A DNA stretch of 63,262 nucleotides, taken from the NCBI GenBank assembly GCA_003165075.1, contig PLSM01000166.1, positions 78,798 through 142,059 of the forward strand. Reading direction: 5' to 3'. The DNA comes from Acidobacteriaceae bacterium (GTDB lineage Bacteria; Acidobacteriota; Terriglobia; Terriglobales; Acidobacteriaceae). Within the stretch, counting starts at the first letter, position 1, and each line of letters opens with the position of its first letter. This document shows, piece by piece, positions 17,457-25,661 of the stretch. Made by a program: the position numbers and the translations under genes. The notes below the pieces were generated by a model. The model ran no database searches and was not told the origin of the DNA. It worked only from the letters and a program-made list of their open reading frames with translations.

Positions 17457-17996
17457 GTGAAAAAGCCGATTCTTTTCGCCCTCGCTGCGGCGGTGGTGCT
17501 CGCGGTTTCCCTTCTCACCGTGCATGCGGCCGACCAGCCACTGCCCAGCGTGGGGCAGGTTGCTCCCACATTTACCCTGCCTTCGCAGGACGGCTCGCAG
17601 ATTTCCCTGGAGAGTTTTCGCGGCAAATGGGTGGTGCTGTACTTCTATCCCAAGGACATGACCCAGGGCTGCACGATCGAGGCCCACAACTTCCAGCGCG
17701 ATCAGGCCAAGTTCGATGCTGCGAATGCGGTGATCCTGGGTGTGAGCGTGGATACACCCGACAGCCACAAACAATTCTGCACCAAGGAAGGGCTGACCTT
17801 CAGGCTGCTGGCCGACCCGGAGCACAAGGTGGTGGACGAGTACGGTTCGCTGGGCCACTTTGCGACCTTTACCATCGCCAACCGGAATACCTTCCTCATT
17901 GATCCCCAGGGCAAGATTGTGAAGGTCTGGACCAAGGTTGACCCGTCGCACCATTCTGAAGAGGTGCTGGCGGCGCTGAGCGAGTTAAAAAAGTAG
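17457..17996 (+). CDS. Exported peroxiredoxin, BCP/PrxQ type
   Basis: A 179-residue thiol peroxidase. Residues 1-25 form a signal peptide (MKKPILFALAAAVVLAVSLL then TVHAA), placing it in the periplasm or anchored to the membrane. The peroxidatic Cys is C72 in KDMTQGCTIEAHNF; the position five residues on, often the resolving Cys in BCP enzymes, is His, and a candidate resolving Cys is C107 (HKQFCTKEG). Start is a GTG behind a strong CTGGAGG site. It follows lpxI by 71 bp on the same strand. Alternative: a thioredoxin-like redoxin, but the PKDMTxGC signature favours PrxQ. Confidence 0.9.
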   Translation: MKKPILFALAAAVVLAVSLLTVHAADQPLPSVGQVAPTFTLPSQDGSQISLESFRGKWVVLYFYPKDMTQGCTIEAHNFQRDQAKFDAANAVILGVSVDTPDSHKQFCTKEGLTFRLLADPEHKVVDEYGSLGHFATFTIANRNTFLIDPQGKIVKVWTKVDPSHHSEEVLAALSELKK

Positions 17997-18052
17997 TAGA
18001 GTGTACGCGCAAGCGGGTTCGTGCCTGAAAGAGCCCGCTCGCTGAGGCTTGA

Positions 18053-18511
18053 GTGGCAAACGAAATTGCACAGAAGTTTCGCACGGATTTGGACGATATG
18101 CATCGAGCGCTGATTTTGGTTCCGGCAGTTCTCGCCGATGTGCCCTGGCGCGAGGGCGGGTGGACGCGGAAGCAGATAGTGGGCCACCTGCTTGACTCGG
18201 CAACGAATAATCGACAGAGATTTGTCCGGGCCGCGACGGAGGGTAAATACGAAGGGCCGAAGTACGCTCAGGACGCATGGTTAGCCGCGCACGGATACGC
18301 AAGCCAATCGTGGGAGACGCTTCTCGGGTGGTGGGAGGCGGAACACGAGATTCTGATGGCCATCGTGGACCTCATTCCCGAGGAACGGCTTGAGTCAAGC
18401 TGCAGGGTTGGTGACGACGCGCCGGTTACGCTGGGATACCTGATTGAGGACTACGCCCGTCATCAACGCTGGCATCTGAAGCAACTGACGGCAAGCGCAC
18501 CAACCATTTGA
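18053..18511 (+). CDS. DinB family protein
   Basis: A 152-residue four-helix protein of the DinB/YfiT superfamily. The three expected metal-binding His are visible: H45 in IVGHLLDSA, and H137 and H141 in YARHQRWHLKQL. Members include thiol transferases (bacillithiol, mycothiol) and many of unknown role; the substrate here is unknown. Start is a GTG with GAGG upstream; no ATG is available before the first conserved helix. It is 56 bp after the peroxiredoxin gene, and a GC hairpin AGCGGG/CCCGCT lies between (about 18012-18041). A shared thiol-redox role with the peroxiredoxin would be speculation. Confidence 0.85.
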   Translation: MANEIAQKFRTDLDDMHRALILVPAVLADVPWREGGWTRKQIVGHLLDSATNNRQRFVRAATEGKYEGPKYAQDAWLAAHGYASQSWETLLGWWEAEHEILMAIVDLIPEERLESSCRVGDDAPVTLGYLIEDYARHQRWHLKQLTASAPTI

Positions 18512-18542
18512 CCGGGTCGAGTACCGAGTCCAGACGCAAAAA

Positions 18543-18563
18543 AGCCCGGCACCATGCCGGGCT
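18543..18563 (-). terminator. Bidirectional intrinsic terminator between dinB-like and histone-like genes
   Basis: Perfect 9-bp stem AGCCCGGCA (18543-18551) and TGCCGGGCT (18555-18563), 3-base loop. Minus-strand transcripts meet TTTTTTGCG after it; plus-strand transcripts meet CTTTTGCTTG. It serves both convergent genes. Confidence 0.85.
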
Positions 18564-18595
18564 CTTTTGCTTGCCTTGCTTCTTGCGTTGCCGTG

Positions 18596-19249
18596 CTACT
18601 TGGTTGCTTTCTTTGTGGAAGCCTTCTTTGCTGCTGCCTTCTTGGCAGGAGCCTTCTTTGCTGCCTTCTTCGCCGGAGCCTTCTTGGCAGTAGCTTTCTT
18701 TGCTGCCTTCTTGGCTGGCGCCTTCTTTGCTGCCTTCTTAACGGCCAACTTTTTACCTCGTTTGGGGGTTTTGCCGGCGCTCTTTTTAACCGCTGCCTTC
18801 TTGGCTACGGTCTTTCCGCCCTTCGCGCCAGCGCTGCGTTTCTTTGCGGCGGATTTCTTTGCGGCCTTCTTGGCCACAACCTTTTTCGCGGCGGCCTTTT
18901 TAGGCGCCTTCTTGGCTACAGCCTTTTTGGCCGGCGCCTTTTTAGCCACGGCCTTCTTGGCTGGCGCCTTCTTGGCTGCGGCCTTCTTTGCCGGAGCTTT
19001 CTTTGCCGCTTTTTTTGCGGGAGACTTCTTTGCGGCCTTCTTGGGGGCCGGCTTGGGTGTGGGCACTTCGGCGAATACGATCACGGTCTCCTCAGCCACC
19101 GCCTCATCGTCGTCCGAGGAGGTAAGAATGCTGGAGGTTGCGACAGTGTCGTCCTCTTCAAAGTCTTCTTCGTGACCGGAGCTCAACTCTGCCGGCTCCG
19201 TATCGTGGTTGCCGTCACTCGTTGCGAACATCCTGAACACTTCTTCCAT
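18596..19249 (-). CDS. Histone H1-like Lys/Ala-rich protein
   Basis: A 217-residue protein with two contrasting parts. Residues 1-60 are acidic (Glu/Asp-rich, for example EEDFEEDDTV and SSDDDEAVAEE); from about 64 onward nearly everything is Lys, Ala and Pro in degenerate PAKKAAKKAPAKKA pentad-like repeats. This C-terminal composition matches bacterial histone H1-like proteins (Hc1/Hc2, AlgP-like tails) that bind and compact DNA nonspecifically. The acidic head is less usual and may modulate DNA binding. Start ATG at 19249 has a GGAGG site 7 bases upstream. The repeat DNA is prone to slippage, so its length may vary between strains. Confidence 0.85.
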   Translation of the reverse strand: MEEVFRMFATSDGNHDTEPAELSSGHEEDFEEDDTVATSSILTSSDDDEAVAEETVIVFAEVPTPKPAPKKAAKKSPAKKAAKKAPAKKAAAKKAPAKKAVAKKAPAKKAVAKKAPKKAAAKKVVAKKAAKKSAAKKRSAGAKGGKTVAKKAAVKKSAGKTPKRGKKLAVKKAAKKAPAKKAAKKATAKKAPAKKAAKKAPAKKAAAKKASTKKATK

Positions 19250-19422
19250 CCCATTGCCTCCAGCGGCTCACCGCTGACATTGTCGGGTCTTGCATTGTTG
19301 CGTTGTAGAATGCTCCGCTAAGCGCGCGGAAATCATTGTAACAATAGCTTGCACGCAACTGCTATCAAATGACAAGTACGTAATGAGGCTCCTGCGCATT
19401 TTTGCCATGGCGCGCACGAGAA

Positions 19423-21270
19423 TCAATGCGAGGTATGCCTGTGGGAACGCGACTTGTGTGTACCGGAATGTGTGCTGGAAGAGGTGGAGGACTTCTTCTT
19501 CGAAGCGGGTGCGCTGCTTCTTTTCGCCTTTGCGGTGGACGCGCTGCCGCGGGATTTGCCGGGAGTGCTCGCTACCTCGCGTGTTCCAGCTTTCCCCGAT
19601 GCAGCATGGCGACGATGCCCAGTGCTGGTGCGCACTACGCTGGCGGGTTCGGCCACATGCAGCCGGCGGCCGGGCTCAACCTTGACGCCGGTGAGCTTGT
19701 TCCATCGCCGCAATTGGGCAAGCGAAACGCCGAAACGGTCGGCGATGGAGACCAGCGTGTCGCCCTTGCGTGCGATGTAAAGCATGGAGTGCATCGATGG
19801 GGCTGCTGCCGGCGTGACGGGCACAACTACAGCCTCGACACCCTGAAGGCTGTCGCTCTGGCCCATCTGATTGGCCGCCGCAAGTTCAGCCACCGGCACA
19901 TGGTAGGCGTGGGCAACTGAAGCCATCGTGTCGTCGGCGGCCACGCGATGATAGCGCCACGCATTGCGCTTGTCCTCGGGGATCCCGGCGATACGCTGCG
20001 CAAACAAGGTGGCCGTTCCCGCGGGCACATGCAGGTCGAACGACGTGTCGGGCGGCGTGACGAAGCGAAGCAAGCTGGGGTTCAGAGCCATCAACTCGTC
20101 AACGGGCGCATCGACCAGGTCCGACACCAGGCGCAGATCGACGGAGTAGTTGACGGTCACCGTGTCGGTGATGACCGGCGGATCAAGGGTGATGTCGTCG
20201 AATCCATACTGCGTGGGGTGATTGGCGATGATAATGGCGGCCAGAATCTCAGGGACGTAGATCTTGGTTTCCGCGGGCAGGTTGTTGCGCTTGTAGAGTT
20301 CCCAGAAATCGGCATACCCGGTCTTTTGCACGGCGCGCTGTACATTGCCCGTACCCCAGTCGTAGCCGGCCATAGAAAGGTACCAGTCGCCCAGCTGGGT
20401 ATAGATGAATTTCATGTAGCGGGCGTAGGCGCGGGTTGACTTCTCGGGGTCGAAGCGCTCATCCACATAATTGTTGCGTGTGAGGCCGTAGTTGCCAGAA
20501 GGCATGAACTGCCACATGCCGCCGGCGCGGGATTTCGCATTGATGGCCCGCGGCTGAAAGCCGGACTCGGCGACGGCCAGATAGATCAGATCCTGCGGCA
20601 TGTCTTCTTCGCTCATGACCCGCTGAATCATTGCCTTGTAGCGGCCCGCGCGCTGGAAGGAGTGGAGCAGCGTGTTGTGGCCTTTCTGGGTGTTGGCAAA
20701 GAAGTTGATGTAGGCGGCAACGTAGTCGTTGACCACCAGCGGCAGGTCGGACTTGGTGGTCGCCAGATCGGTTTTGGCCTTGGCCACGATGTTGGGGTCG
20801 ACTTCAAAGGTGATGTCGCTGGCCACATCGGCTGGCGTGGGCTCGGTCTTTGGAGCGAAACCGTTGCCTTCCTTCAGCGCGTCCATCTCCAACCCGTTCA
20901 CCGCGTCGACGATGTGGTCGAACTCGTCCTGCAGCTGCGGGTCGCTCTTGATATCGATGCCGCAGGTGAGCATGAGATCGACGGCGCGGTCGAACTGCAT
21001 TTTGGCCTCGGGCAATTGGCCTTTGCGGTAGGCAGCTTCGCCCATGGAGTAAGCCTTTTCAACTTGCTCGATGAGTTGCTGCACGCGGCGCTGTTGGGGA
21101 GTTGGCTGCGGCGTGGAAGCTGCGCCCTGCGACGGAACCGCGGGCAGCGACGGCGCAGTGGCCTGCGGTGAGGTTTTTGGGGGGGCACCGGCATCTTGGG
21201 AGGGTGTGCAACCCGCCAGCATGAAGGACAGCGCCGCGCAACCAAGAAGTCGATAGGAAATTCTGCTCAT
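19423..21270 (-). CDS. MltD-type membrane-bound lytic transglycosylase with LysM domains
   Basis: A 615-residue predicted outer-membrane lipoprotein that cleaves peptidoglycan. The start at 21270 gives a lipoprotein signal ending LAGC (C21). Then come a Pro/Ala linker, a helical region (about 55-200), the SLT catalytic domain with E235 in AVAESGFQPRAIN followed by SRAGGMWQFMPSGNYGL and YNAG-like GYDWGTGNVQ, and two LysM peptidoglycan-binding modules (about 430-475, 490-535). The last 75 residues are Ser/Thr/Lys/His-rich and low-complexity. The active-site pattern is MltD-like. It is divergent from lepA. The frame is open upstream to 21474, but without plausible signal features. Confidence 0.9.
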   Translation of the reverse strand: MSRISYRLLGCAALSFMLAGCTPSQDAGAPPKTSPQATAPSLPAVPSQGAASTPQPTPQQRRVQQLIEQVEKAYSMGEAAYRKGQLPEAKMQFDRAVDLMLTCGIDIKSDPQLQDEFDHIVDAVNGLEMDALKEGNGFAPKTEPTPADVASDITFEVDPNIVAKAKTDLATTKSDLPLVVNDYVAAYINFFANTQKGHNTLLHSFQRAGRYKAMIQRVMSEEDMPQDLIYLAVAESGFQPRAINAKSRAGGMWQFMPSGNYGLTRNNYVDERFDPEKSTRAYARYMKFIYTQLGDWYLSMAGYDWGTGNVQRAVQKTGYADFWELYKRNNLPAETKIYVPEILAAIIIANHPTQYGFDDITLDPPVITDTVTVNYSVDLRLVSDLVDAPVDELMALNPSLLRFVTPPDTSFDLHVPAGTATLFAQRIAGIPEDKRNAWRYHRVAADDTMASVAHAYHVPVAELAAANQMGQSDSLQGVEAVVVPVTPAAAPSMHSMLYIARKGDTLVSIADRFGVSLAQLRRWNKLTGVKVEPGRRLHVAEPASVVRTSTGHRRHAASGKAGTREVASTPGKSRGSASTAKAKRSSAPASKKKSSTSSSTHSGTHKSRSHRHTSH

Positions 21271-21508
21271 GGGCAATGTGAGAAACATCCAGCCGGGCGT
21301 TATCGAACCGCGGAAGACACTATGCCGATGATAAGCTATGCGATGGAGGCATCGCGCGCTGAACGGTGCATTTGCTCTCTTTTGCCTATAGCGTTCTCCA
21401 GTTGCTATAGAGCGAATCCACGGCAGTCGAGGGGCGTTCTCCTGTAAAAGAGCCACCCTGGATAAAGCCATCAACAGATCCTAAGCTGGAGAACCGCGCT
21501 AACATCGC

Positions 21509-23320
21509 ATGGACACACGCTTCCTTCGCAACTTCGCGATCATTGCCCACATCGACCACGGAAAGTCGACGCTGAGCGACCGTCTGCTGGAGTTGACAGG
21601 TTCGGTAACCGGGCGCGAGATGCAAGCCCAGATTCTGGACGCGATGGACCTGGAGCGTGAGCGCGGGATCACCATCAAGGCGCACGCGGTGCGCATGATG
21701 TACAAAGCGAAGGACGGCAATACCTACCAGCTGAACCTGATCGATACGCCGGGCCACGTGGACTTCAGCTACGAAGTTTCGCGCTCGCTCGCCTCGTGCG
21801 AGGGCGCACTGCTGGTGGTGGATGCCAGCCAGGGCGTTGAAGCGCAGACGCTGGCCAACGCCTACCTGGCCATCCATCACGGCCTGGAGATGATTCCGGT
21901 CATCAACAAGATCGATTTGCCCTCGGCCGACGTCCTGCGCACACAGGAGGCGATCGAGCAGGCGGTTGGAGTGGACGCCACCTATGCGATTCCCGTGAGC
22001 GCCAAGACCGGCCAGGGCGTGGACGAGGTGTTGGAAGCGATTGTGCAGCGGCTGCCGCCGCCTACGGGCGACCCCGATGCGCCGCTGCAGGCGCTTATCT
22101 TCGACTCATGGTTCGATGCCTATCGCGGCGTGATCGTGCTGGTGCGCGTAATGCAGGGCACGCTGCGCAAGGGCCAGCGTATTCGCCTGATGTCGAATGG
22201 GAAAGCATTTGAAGTGGAGTCGATGGGCGTACTGATGCCCAAGCCAGTGGAGATCGGCCAGCTTTCAGCGGGCGAGGTGGGGTTTTTCGCGGCCACCATC
22301 AAGAACGTCTCAGATACCAAAATCGGCGACACCGTGACCGAAGATGCGCGACCCGCGGCAACGCAGTTGCCCGGCTTTGAAGATATCAAGCCGATGGTCT
22401 TCAGCGGTCTCTACACGGTGGATTCGCACGAGCACACGCTGTTGCGCGACGCCCTGGAAAAATTGCGGCTCAACGATTCATCGTTCTTTTTTGAGCCGGA
22501 GAGTTCGGTCGCACTGGGCTTTGGTTTCCGTTGCGGATTTCTCGGCTTGCTGCACATGGAAATCATTCAGGAGCGGCTGGAGCGCGAGTACGAACTGGAC
22601 CTGATTACCACCGCGCCCGGCGTGCGCTACCACGTTACGCTGACCGACGGCAAAGTACTGGAAGTGGACAACCCTTCGCGATGGCCCGACCCAACCAATA
22701 TCGACAGCATTCGCGAGCCTGTGATCATGGCCAAGATTCTGACCAACGAGGAGTATGTGGGCGGCATCTTCAAACTTGTCGAGGAAAAACGCGGCAGGCA
22801 GATCAACTTCGAATACGTGACGCCCACGCGGGTGATGCTGACGTACGAATTGCCCCTGAATGAAATCGTGCTCGACTTCTACGACCGCCTGAAATCCGTC
22901 TCGCGCGGCTACGCATCGCTGGATTATCAATTGGCCGGTGAATGGGAATCGCCGATGGTGAAGCTGGACATTCTGGTCTCCGGCGAACCGGTGGATGCGC
23001 TGTCGATCATTGTGCACCGTGACCTTGCCTACGAGCGCGGCAAGGCGCTGGTGGCAAAGATGCGCGAGTTGATTCCGCGCCAGCAATTCGAAGTAGCGAT
23101 TCAGGCTGCGATCGGAGCCAAGATTGTGGCTCGTGAGACGGTGAGCCCACTGCGTAAAAATGTGTTAGCCAAGTGCTACGGTGGAGACATTTCACGCAAG
23201 CGCAAGCTGCTGGAGAAACAAAAAGAAGGCAAGAAGCGGATGAAGCGAATTGGCAAGGTGGATATTCCGCAGGAAGCCTTTCTGGCAGTGTTGCGGGTGG
23301 GAGAAGAGCAGCAGAAGTAA
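21509..23320 (+). CDS. lepA: Elongation factor 4 (LepA)
   Basis: A 603-residue translational GTPase that acts on stalled or mispositioned ribosomes and in 30S assembly. GTPase motifs are G1 AHIDHGKST (13-21), G3 DTPGH (79-83) and G4 NKID (133-136). LepA-specific features are the [15 protein letters not shown] segment in domain III/V and the C-terminal CTD ending [20 protein letters not shown] (no domain IV as in EF-G). Length is typical. It is divergent from the MltD gene and convergent with ompH, with no operon partner (often lepB in Proteobacteria). Confidence 0.97.
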   Translation: MDTRFLRNFAIIAHIDHGKSTLSDRLLELTGSVTGREMQAQILDAMDLERERGITIKAHAVRMMYKAKDGNTYQLNLIDTPGHVDFSYEVSRSLASCEGALLVVDASQGVEAQTLANAYLAIHHGLEMIPVINKIDLPSADVLRTQEAIEQAVGVDATYAIPVSAKTGQGVDEVLEAIVQRLPPPTGDPDAPLQALIFDSWFDAYRGVIVLVRVMQGTLRKGQRIRLMSNGKAFEVESMGVLMPKPVEIGQLSAGEVGFFAATIKNVSDTKIGDTVTEDARPAATQLPGFEDIKPMVFSGLYTVDSHEHTLLRDALEKLRLNDSSFFFEPESSVALGFGFRCGFLGLLHMEIIQERLEREYELDLITTAPGVRYHVTLTDGKVLEVDNPSRWPDPTNIDSIREPVIMAKILTNEEYVGGIFKLVEEKRGRQINFEYVTPTRVMLTYELPLNEIVLDFYDRLKSVSRGYASLDYQLAGEWESPMVKLDILVSGEPVDALSIIVHRDLAYERGKALVAKMRELIPRQQFEVAIQAAIGAKIVARETVSPLRKNVLAKCYGGDISRKRKLLEKQKEGKKRMKRIGKVDIPQEAFLAVLRVGEEQQK

Positions 23321-23681
23321 TGCCTTTTTATTGACTTGGCGCATACGCGAGTCATCATCTGTTCATCACAGATTGTGGAAAGCTCTGTTGATGTCCCCTT
23401 CCCGGGGGCGACAGAGCAGGCCAGCGCGCACCCGGGTTGGTTCCTCGCTACTCCAACAAAAATAAGGGCTTTGAGCGCTTACCAGAAGCGGCGGTGGGTT
23501 GGCAAGGGAAAAAATCAGAAAATTTGCAGCGGATTCGCGAAAGAAATCCACAAACTTTTCCACAGGGGAGCCGTGCGGGACACCGCGGCTAATGGAAAGT
23601 CATGCTCGACATTTTTGGCGCGATCAAGGTGGGTGCAGCGGCCCTTGGAAAACGGGGCCGCTGTATCCGATTGAACCGAGT
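23321..23681. other. Convergent intergenic region with hairpins and TTTTCCACA-like motifs
   Basis: 361 bp between convergent lepA and ompH, no supported gene. It contains a hairpin CTCTGT (23383-23388) with ACAGAG (23411-23416) enclosing CCCC/GGGG; a second hairpin CAGCGGCC (23636-23643) with GGCCGCTG (23656-23663) just after the ompH stop; and three DnaA-box-like strings (TTGTGGAAAG near 23373, AAATCCACA and TTTTCCACA near 23547-23565). Whether these bind DnaA is untested. Confidence 0.35.
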
Positions 23682-24368
23682 CTAGTGGGCTGCAGGCGTC
23701 TTGGGAGCCGAAGTGGCAGGCCTCTTGGGCGCCGGTGCGCTGGGCAGGTTGGATGACGGCGCTTCAGAGCCGGTCTGTGCCGGAGGAGCGGGTACACCAG
23801 ACTTCACATTGTAGGCGTCAATGACGGCCTTGGTGATGTTGGTGGAGTCGGTGGCATAAAGCACGGGACTCTGCTGTTGGGCGATGTCGAGGACCAGGGT
23901 GTATCCACGTTCCTCGGCGTAGGCAATCATGACATCGCCTACCTTGGAGGCCAGAGTGTTATAGAGTTCCTGCATCTCCCCGTTAAAATCGTTCTGGTCA
24001 TCCTCGGCGTCACGCTGCAACTGCTTCTTCTTATCATCAATGGTCTTGCCCCTGCTGGCGCGTTCCGCGTCGCTCAGCGTGTTGGCCTGGGCCTGCAATT
24101 GCTTGGTCAGGTTGTCGACTTCGTCGCTGAGGGTCTTGAGCTGCTGACGCTTGGGGTCGTACTTTCTTTCGAGGTCGGCAAAGTTGCGCTGTCCCTCGTT
24201 GGTTTGGGCCACGGCCACCTGAAAAGCGATGACGGCGATCTTGGTTGGTCCGGCAGGCTTGGCTGGGGCAGGCGCCCCGGAGGTCAGCGGAGCGGATGGA
24301 ACTTGGGCGGAGGCGTTCAGGACAAAGCCCGAAGCCAGGACAACGGCTAGTGCAAGCGAGCGCTTCAT
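23682..24368 (-). CDS. OmpH/Skp family periplasmic chaperone, copy 1
   Basis: A 228-residue exported protein of the Skp/OmpH family, which holds unfolded outer-membrane proteins in the periplasm on their way to BamA. A signal peptide (MKRSLALAVVLASGFVLNASA) precedes the Skp core: KIAVIAFQVAVAQTNEGQRN, a long coiled coil (about 60-140) forming the tentacles, and the closing strand GYTLVLDIAQQQSPVLYATD. The extra C-terminal tail (about 35 residues) is Pro/Ala-rich. It is a paralogue of the gene at 24733-25347, and both lie downstream of bamA on the same strand, the usual functional neighbourhood. It has its own promoter. Confidence 0.92.
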   Translation of the reverse strand: MKRSLALAVVLASGFVLNASAQVPSAPLTSGAPAPAKPAGPTKIAVIAFQVAVAQTNEGQRNFADLERKYDPKRQQLKTLSDEVDNLTKQLQAQANTLSDAERASRGKTIDDKKKQLQRDAEDDQNDFNGEMQELYNTLASKVGDVMIAYAEERGYTLVLDIAQQQSPVLYATDSTNITKAVIDAYNVKSGVPAPPAQTGSEAPSSNLPSAPAPKRPATSAPKTPAAH

Positions 24369-24562
24369 TCGAGTGGATTACTCCTTCAGAATTCCTGGAT
24401 AGCTGTTCGCGCCCTAGCGCGAAAACAAACCCGTGCCTCCTGAGAAACCTCACGGTCTTTCTTCACCCCAGCGACCAAGGCCTGCCGGAGTGGGTGCCTC
24501 CACTCAGCTTTGGAGCGAAGACTGAAACAGACGCGACGGAGACGTCAGCAGGAACTAGATGG

Positions 24563-24591
24563 ATTATAGGAGGGCAGGATAGGGGGGTCAA
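24563..24591 (-). promoter_or_regulatory. Sigma-70-type promoter of ompH copy 1
   Basis: On the minus strand: TTGACC (24591-24586), a 17-bp spacer, and TATAAT (24568-24563). It predicts a leader of about 190 nt before the ATG at 24368. The leader shares blocks with that of copy 2, including GAAACCTCACG-type and GACGTCAGCAGGAACTAGA stretches (plus-strand sense). Confidence 0.75.
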
Positions 24592-24687
24592 ACCTGCAGC
24601 ACACGAATTCCGCTTGTCTTGGCGGCCGTTGGCTAATGCCGCAAAATTCTCGGGGGCTGAGACTACATTAAGAAAGAGCAAAATAAC

Positions 24688-24712
24688 AAAGGCCCCGCAG
24701 TGCGGAGCCTTT
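24688..24712 (-). terminator. Intrinsic terminator of ompH copy 2
   Basis: Stem AAAGGCCCCGCA (24688-24699) with TGCGGAGCCTTT (24701-24712), one mismatch. On the minus strand it is followed by GTTATTTTGCTC. It lies 20 bp after the stop of ompH copy 2. Confidence 0.75.
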
Positions 24713-24732
24713 GCGAGAGCCGCAGCCAAAGA

Positions 24733-25347
24733 CTAATGAGCTGCGGGCGGGTTGGGAGCGGCTGTAGCCGGCTGCGCCGGCGGAGCGGGCACGCCCGATT
24801 TCACGTTGTAGGCATCAATAACTTCCTTGGTGATGTTGGTGGAGTCGGCAGCAAAGAGCACTGGAGACTGCTGCTGAGAAAAGTCCAGCACCAGCGTGAA
24901 TCCATGGTCCTTGGCATAGGCGATCATGACGTCGCCGACCTTTGAAGCCAGGCTGCCGTAAGTCGTCTGTATCTCCTGCTGGAATTCATTCTGGGCATCC
25001 TCGGCGGCGTGCTGCAGGTCGCGCTGTTTGGTGTCGATGGCCTTGGTGCGGGTGGCGCGCTCGGCCGGCGTCAGAGTGCTTCCCTTGGTCTGCAAGTCCT
25101 TCTTCAGAGACTCAATCTCGTTGCTTTGAGTCTTGAGCTGGTCCTTCTTAGGTGTGAACTTCTTCTGCAGGTCGGCAAAGTGGCGCTGGAACTCGTTGGT
25201 TTGGGCGACGGCCGCCTGGAAGGCGATGACTGCGATCTTGGGTGGCCCGGCAGGCGCCGCGACGGCGGGCGCGGAAGATGTTTGAGCGGCGGCGGTCAGG
25301 GCAAGGCCTGAGGCCAGAAGAACGATGATTGCAAGCGGGCGCTTCAT
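24733..25347 (-). CDS. OmpH/Skp family periplasmic chaperone, copy 2
   Basis: A 204-residue paralogue of the neighbouring ompH. A signal peptide (MKRPLAIIVLLASGLALTAAA) is followed by KIAVIAFQAAVAQTNEFQRH, a coiled coil (about 55-130), and GFTLVLDFSQQQSPVLFAAD. Both copies share the tail start VIDAYNVKSGVPAPPAQ, after which copy 1 continues and this copy ends. Together with bamA upstream it forms an envelope-assembly cluster. The two copies are alike along their whole length and share leader sequence, so tandem duplication is the simplest origin. It has its own promoter and terminator. Confidence 0.92.
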   Translation of the reverse strand: MKRPLAIIVLLASGLALTAAAQTSSAPAVAAPAGPPKIAVIAFQAAVAQTNEFQRHFADLQKKFTPKKDQLKTQSNEIESLKKDLQTKGSTLTPAERATRTKAIDTKQRDLQHAAEDAQNEFQQEIQTTYGSLASKVGDVMIAYAKDHGFTLVLDFSQQQSPVLFAADSTNITKEVIDAYNVKSGVPAPPAQPATAAPNPPAAH

Positions 25348-25512
25348 TCGAGTAAGAAACTCCTTCTGAGTTCCTGCATGGCTGTTGGCACTTCAGCACA
25401 GGAAAATACCTGCGCTTCGCTAGAAACCTCACGCTCTTTTCGGGGGGCTCCGCGCTTGATGAGGCAGAGACAGCAAAAGACGCAGGCGGAAACGTCAGCA
25501 GGAACTAGAGAG

Positions 25513-25543
25513 ATTATATAGGGGGGTGGGATAGGGGCGTCAA
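25513..25543 (-). promoter_or_regulatory. Sigma-70-type promoter of ompH copy 2
   Basis: On the minus strand: TTGACG (25543-25538), then TATATAAT (25520-25513). The spacer is 17 bp to TATATA or 19 bp to TATAAT. It is the counterpart of the promoter at 24563-24591, with the CCCCTATCC spacer block shared. Confidence 0.7.
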
Positions 25544-25613
25544 ACCGGACGGCGACCGAGTCCGCAAGCTGTTTGCCGTCTTCGGCTGCACGCCCTGTTG
25601 CACAAACGAAAGA

Positions 25614-25631
25614 GCCGCTCGGAGGAGCGGC
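25614..25631 (-). terminator. Intrinsic terminator of bamA
   Basis: Stem GCCGCTC (25614-25620) with GAGCGGC (25625-25631), loop GGAG. On the minus strand it runs into TCTTTCGTTTG. It lies 30 bp after the bamA stop. Confidence 0.7.
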
Positions 25632-25661
25632 CCTTCTGGTAGATGCGTAAAGTTCTCTCGT

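Larger units (their letters stand above)
24369..24732 (-). promoter_or_regulatory. Intergenic region between the two ompH genes
   Basis: 364 bp holding the terminator of ompH copy 2, the promoter of copy 1 and its about 190-nt leader. The leader portion is clearly homologous to 25348-25545 upstream of copy 2, so the duplication included control sequences. No gene is seen. Confidence 0.6.
25348..25661 (-). promoter_or_regulatory. Intergenic region between ompH copy 2 and bamA
   Basis: 314 bp with the bamA terminator, the promoter of ompH copy 2 and a leader of about 165 nt that resembles the leader of copy 1. No gene is seen. Confidence 0.6.

Noticed and set aside
16506..17954. A 482-codon minus-strand frame across lpxI and the peroxiredoxin
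   Set aside because: Ser/Pro/Arg-rich shadow of two well-supported plus-strand genes.
18620..19060. Short-period repetitive DNA as a non-coding satellite
   Set aside because: It is the Lys/Ala-repeat coding region of the histone-like gene, in frame throughout with a good start and terminator.
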